From assembly GCA_002449585.1 (NCBI GenBank), contig DJXD01000052.1, forward strand, positions 1 through 15,875: a stretch of 15,875 bases of DNA, given 5' to 3'. Below the pieces are notes generated by a model. The model was not told the origin of the DNA and searched no databases. It saw only the letters and a list, made by a program, of their open reading frames with translations. Below are positions 14,571 to 15,875 of the stretch, piece by piece (position 1 is the stretch's first letter; each line of letters begins with the position of its first letter). Made by a program: the position numbers and the translations under genes. The DNA is from Ruminococcus sp. UBA7013 (GTDB lineage Bacteria; Bacillota; Clostridia; Oscillospirales; Ruminococcaceae).

Positions 14571-14594
14571 GTTTTTTCTAAATTCTGAAAAAAC
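14571..14594. repeat. Perfect inverted repeat between divergent promoters
   Basis: GTTTTTTC (14571-14578) and GAAAAAAC (14587-14594) form a perfect 8-bp inverted repeat with an 8-base gap. It lies between the two divergent -35 boxes and only two bases before that of asnB. It could be an operator, or simply A/T tracts acting as an UP element. Confidence 0.4.
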
Positions 14595-14596
14595 GG

Positions 14597-14625
14597 TTGC
14601 AAATACTTCCGTTCTGTAGTATAAT
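14597..14625 (+). promoter_or_regulatory. Sigma-A promoter of asnB
   Basis: TTGCAA (14597-14602) and TATAAT (14620-14625) are separated by 17 bp. The expected leader is only about 20 bases and contains AGGAGG (14640-14645), seven bases before the ATG. Confidence 0.85.
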
Positions 14626-14652
14626 AATAAAAAAATGCCAGGAGGTTTTTTT

Positions 14653-15875
14653 ATGTGTGGTTTTGTAGGATTTACCAATCAGATTGATAATGCAAATCAA
14701 GTAATTCTCTCCATGATGGATGCAATCCGTCACAGAGGGCCTGACGCAGGCGGAACTTATATTGATGCAGATATTGCCCTTGGTCACAGAAGATTAAGCA
14801 TTATTGACATATCTGAGCAGGGCAATCAGCCGCTGTATAGTGAAGACGGCAATCTTGTGCTTGTATTCAATGGTGAAATTTATAATTATCAAGAAATCCG
14901 TGCCGAGCTGATCGGGAAAGGGTATCACTTCCGGACACAGACAGATTCCGAAGTATTGATTTATGGCTATCAGGAATATCATGAAAAACTGCTCGACAAG
15001 CTCCGGGGAATGTTTGCCTTTGTCATCTGGGATAAAAAAAATAAAACATTATTCGGCGCACGGGATTTCTTCGGCATCAAGCCGCTGTATTATGCGCAGA
15101 TGGGAGAAACGCTCCTGTTTGGCTCTGAGATCAAGGCATTTCTGAAACATCCTGCTTTCGTCAAAGAGCTGAATACTGCTGCACTGGAAGAATATCTTAC
15201 ATTTCAATATTCTGCCATGGATGAAACATTTTTCAAGAATGTCTATAAGCTTCAGCCAGCGCATTATTTTATTTATAAAGATCACAAGCTGACGATCAAA
15301 CGCTACTGGGATGTGCATTTCCGTCCGGATGAAAATCCGTCTTTAGATGACTGGGTGAAACAGATTTCAAGTATTTTTCATGATTCCGTCCGTGCGCATA
15401 AAATCGCAGATGTAGAAGTTGGCTCATTCCTGTCAAGCGGTGTAGATTCCAGCTATGTAGCCGCTATTGCTGATGTAGATAAAACTTTCACTGTAGGATT
15501 CGGCAAAGATGAAAAATATAACGAAATCGGCTGGGCAAAAGGCTTTTCCAAAGCGATTGGGAAGAAAAATTATTCCAAAGTGATCGAGCCGGAAGAATAT
15601 TGGGGCGAATTAAAGCATATTCAATATCAGATGGATGAGCCGCTGGCAGATCCGGCCGCAATTGCATTATATTTCGTGTGTCAGCTGGCCGCAAAGCAGC
15701 TCAAAGTAGTATTATCCGGCGAGGGCGCAGATGAAATCTTTGGCGGCTATAATGTCTACAGTGAACCAAATTCTACAGTCTATGACAAACTTCCCAGAGG
15801 ATTAAAGCGTGGAATTGGCTCTGTTGCGCAGAAACTTCCTGCCCATAAAGGCGTGAATTTCTTTGTCCGCAAAGG
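14653..15875 (+). CDS. asnB: Asparagine synthase (glutamine-hydrolysing), 3' end off the window
   Basis: About 407 codons are visible; the family is usually 600-630 aa, so roughly a third is missing at the right edge. The start is certain: AGGAGG seven bases upstream, and Met followed by Cys, which becomes the N-terminal nucleophile after Met removal. The glutaminase domain shows MCGFVGF, RHRGPDAGG, LGHRRLSIID, FNGEIYNY and RDFFGIKPLYY. The synthetase domain shows the ATP pyrophosphatase loop LSSGVDSSY and LSGEGADEIFGGY. It amidates aspartate using glutamine and ATP. Some AsnB-like amidotransferases in polysaccharide clusters act on sugar acids instead, and the neighbours here make that a minor alternative. 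It is divergently transcribed from the SGNH-like gene. Confidence 0.95.
   Translation, partial: MCGFVGFTNQIDNANQVILSMMDAIRHRGPDAGGTYIDADIALGHRRLSIIDISEQGNQPLYSEDGNLVLVFNGEIYNYQEIRAELIGKGYHFRTQTDSEVLIYGYQEYHEKLLDKLRGMFAFVIWDKKNKTLFGARDFFGIKPLYYAQMGETLLFGSEIKAFLKHPAFVKELNTAALEEYLTFQYSAMDETFFKNVYKLQPAHYFIYKDHKLTIKRYWDVHFRPDENPSLDDWVKQISSIFHDSVRAHKIADVEVGSFLSSGVDSSYVAAIADVDKTFTVGFGKDEKYNEIGWAKGFSKAIGKKNYSKVIEPEEYWGELKHIQYQMDEPLADPAAIALYFVCQLAAKQLKVVLSGEGADEIFGGYNVYSEPNSTVYDKLPRGLKRGIGSVAQKLPAHKGVNFFVRK

Noticed and set aside
14420..14602. Small alternative-frame frame on the minus strand (ATG at 14497)
   Set aside because: It overlaps the SGNH-like gene start, its ATG is only two bases from GGAGG, and it repeats Lys-rich sequence of the real frame read out of phase.

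Overview
The window looks like chromosome from a low-GC Gram-positive bacterium of the Clostridia, most likely a Ruminococcus-like member of the Oscillospiraceae. The reasons are AT-rich coding sequence, strong AGGAGG-type ribosome binding sites, two secreted proteins ending in SPKTG/SPKTA-type cell-wall sorting signals, threonine/proline/glutamate-rich linkers, and Bacillota-type versions of PyrG, DUF1846, VanZ and AEC proteins. The genus is an inference; no rRNA or other taxonomic marker is present.

Layout. Positions 1-1257 (minus strand) hold a TnpB transposon protein and the start of its guide-RNA/right-end region, which runs off the left edge. At 1337-1858 (minus) there is a small acidic protein of unknown function, reminiscent of immunity proteins, with its own strong promoter. 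An AEC-family permease follows (2034-2957, plus). Two surface-protein genes come next, each with its own promoter and terminator: a Pro/Thr-rich stalk protein with a fibronectin-III-like domain (3099-4247), and a 690-residue protein with three copies of a DxDxDG-containing module (4429-6501). Then come a ROK-family regulator that has lost its kinase residues (6661-7911), CTP synthase pyrG (8014-9627) and a DUF1846 protein (9700-11169). The right end is a cell-envelope or polysaccharide region: a VanZ-like membrane protein and a membrane-bound nucleotide-sugar dehydratase in one operon (11356-13702), a convergent membrane-anchored SGNH-like protein (13741-14487, minus), and, divergent from it, an asparagine synthase that runs off the right edge (14653-15875).

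Regulation is unusually readable. Eight sigma-A-type promoters were found upstream of start codons. All have a TGn extended -10 element or a near-consensus -10, and their spacers are 17-18 bp. The one exception is the promoter of the 690-residue surface protein, whose spacer is a run of 14 T bases and only 15 bp long. That is a good candidate for on/off or rheostat phase variation and is the most interesting lead here. Others are a possible CTP-responsive leader hairpin before pyrG, inverted repeats beside the VanZ and asnB promoters, and the triplicated extracellular module. I found no convincing complete novel defence or mobile system.

No gene-free stretch exceeds 300 bases. I saw no rRNA, tRNA, CRISPR array, prophage or replication origin.
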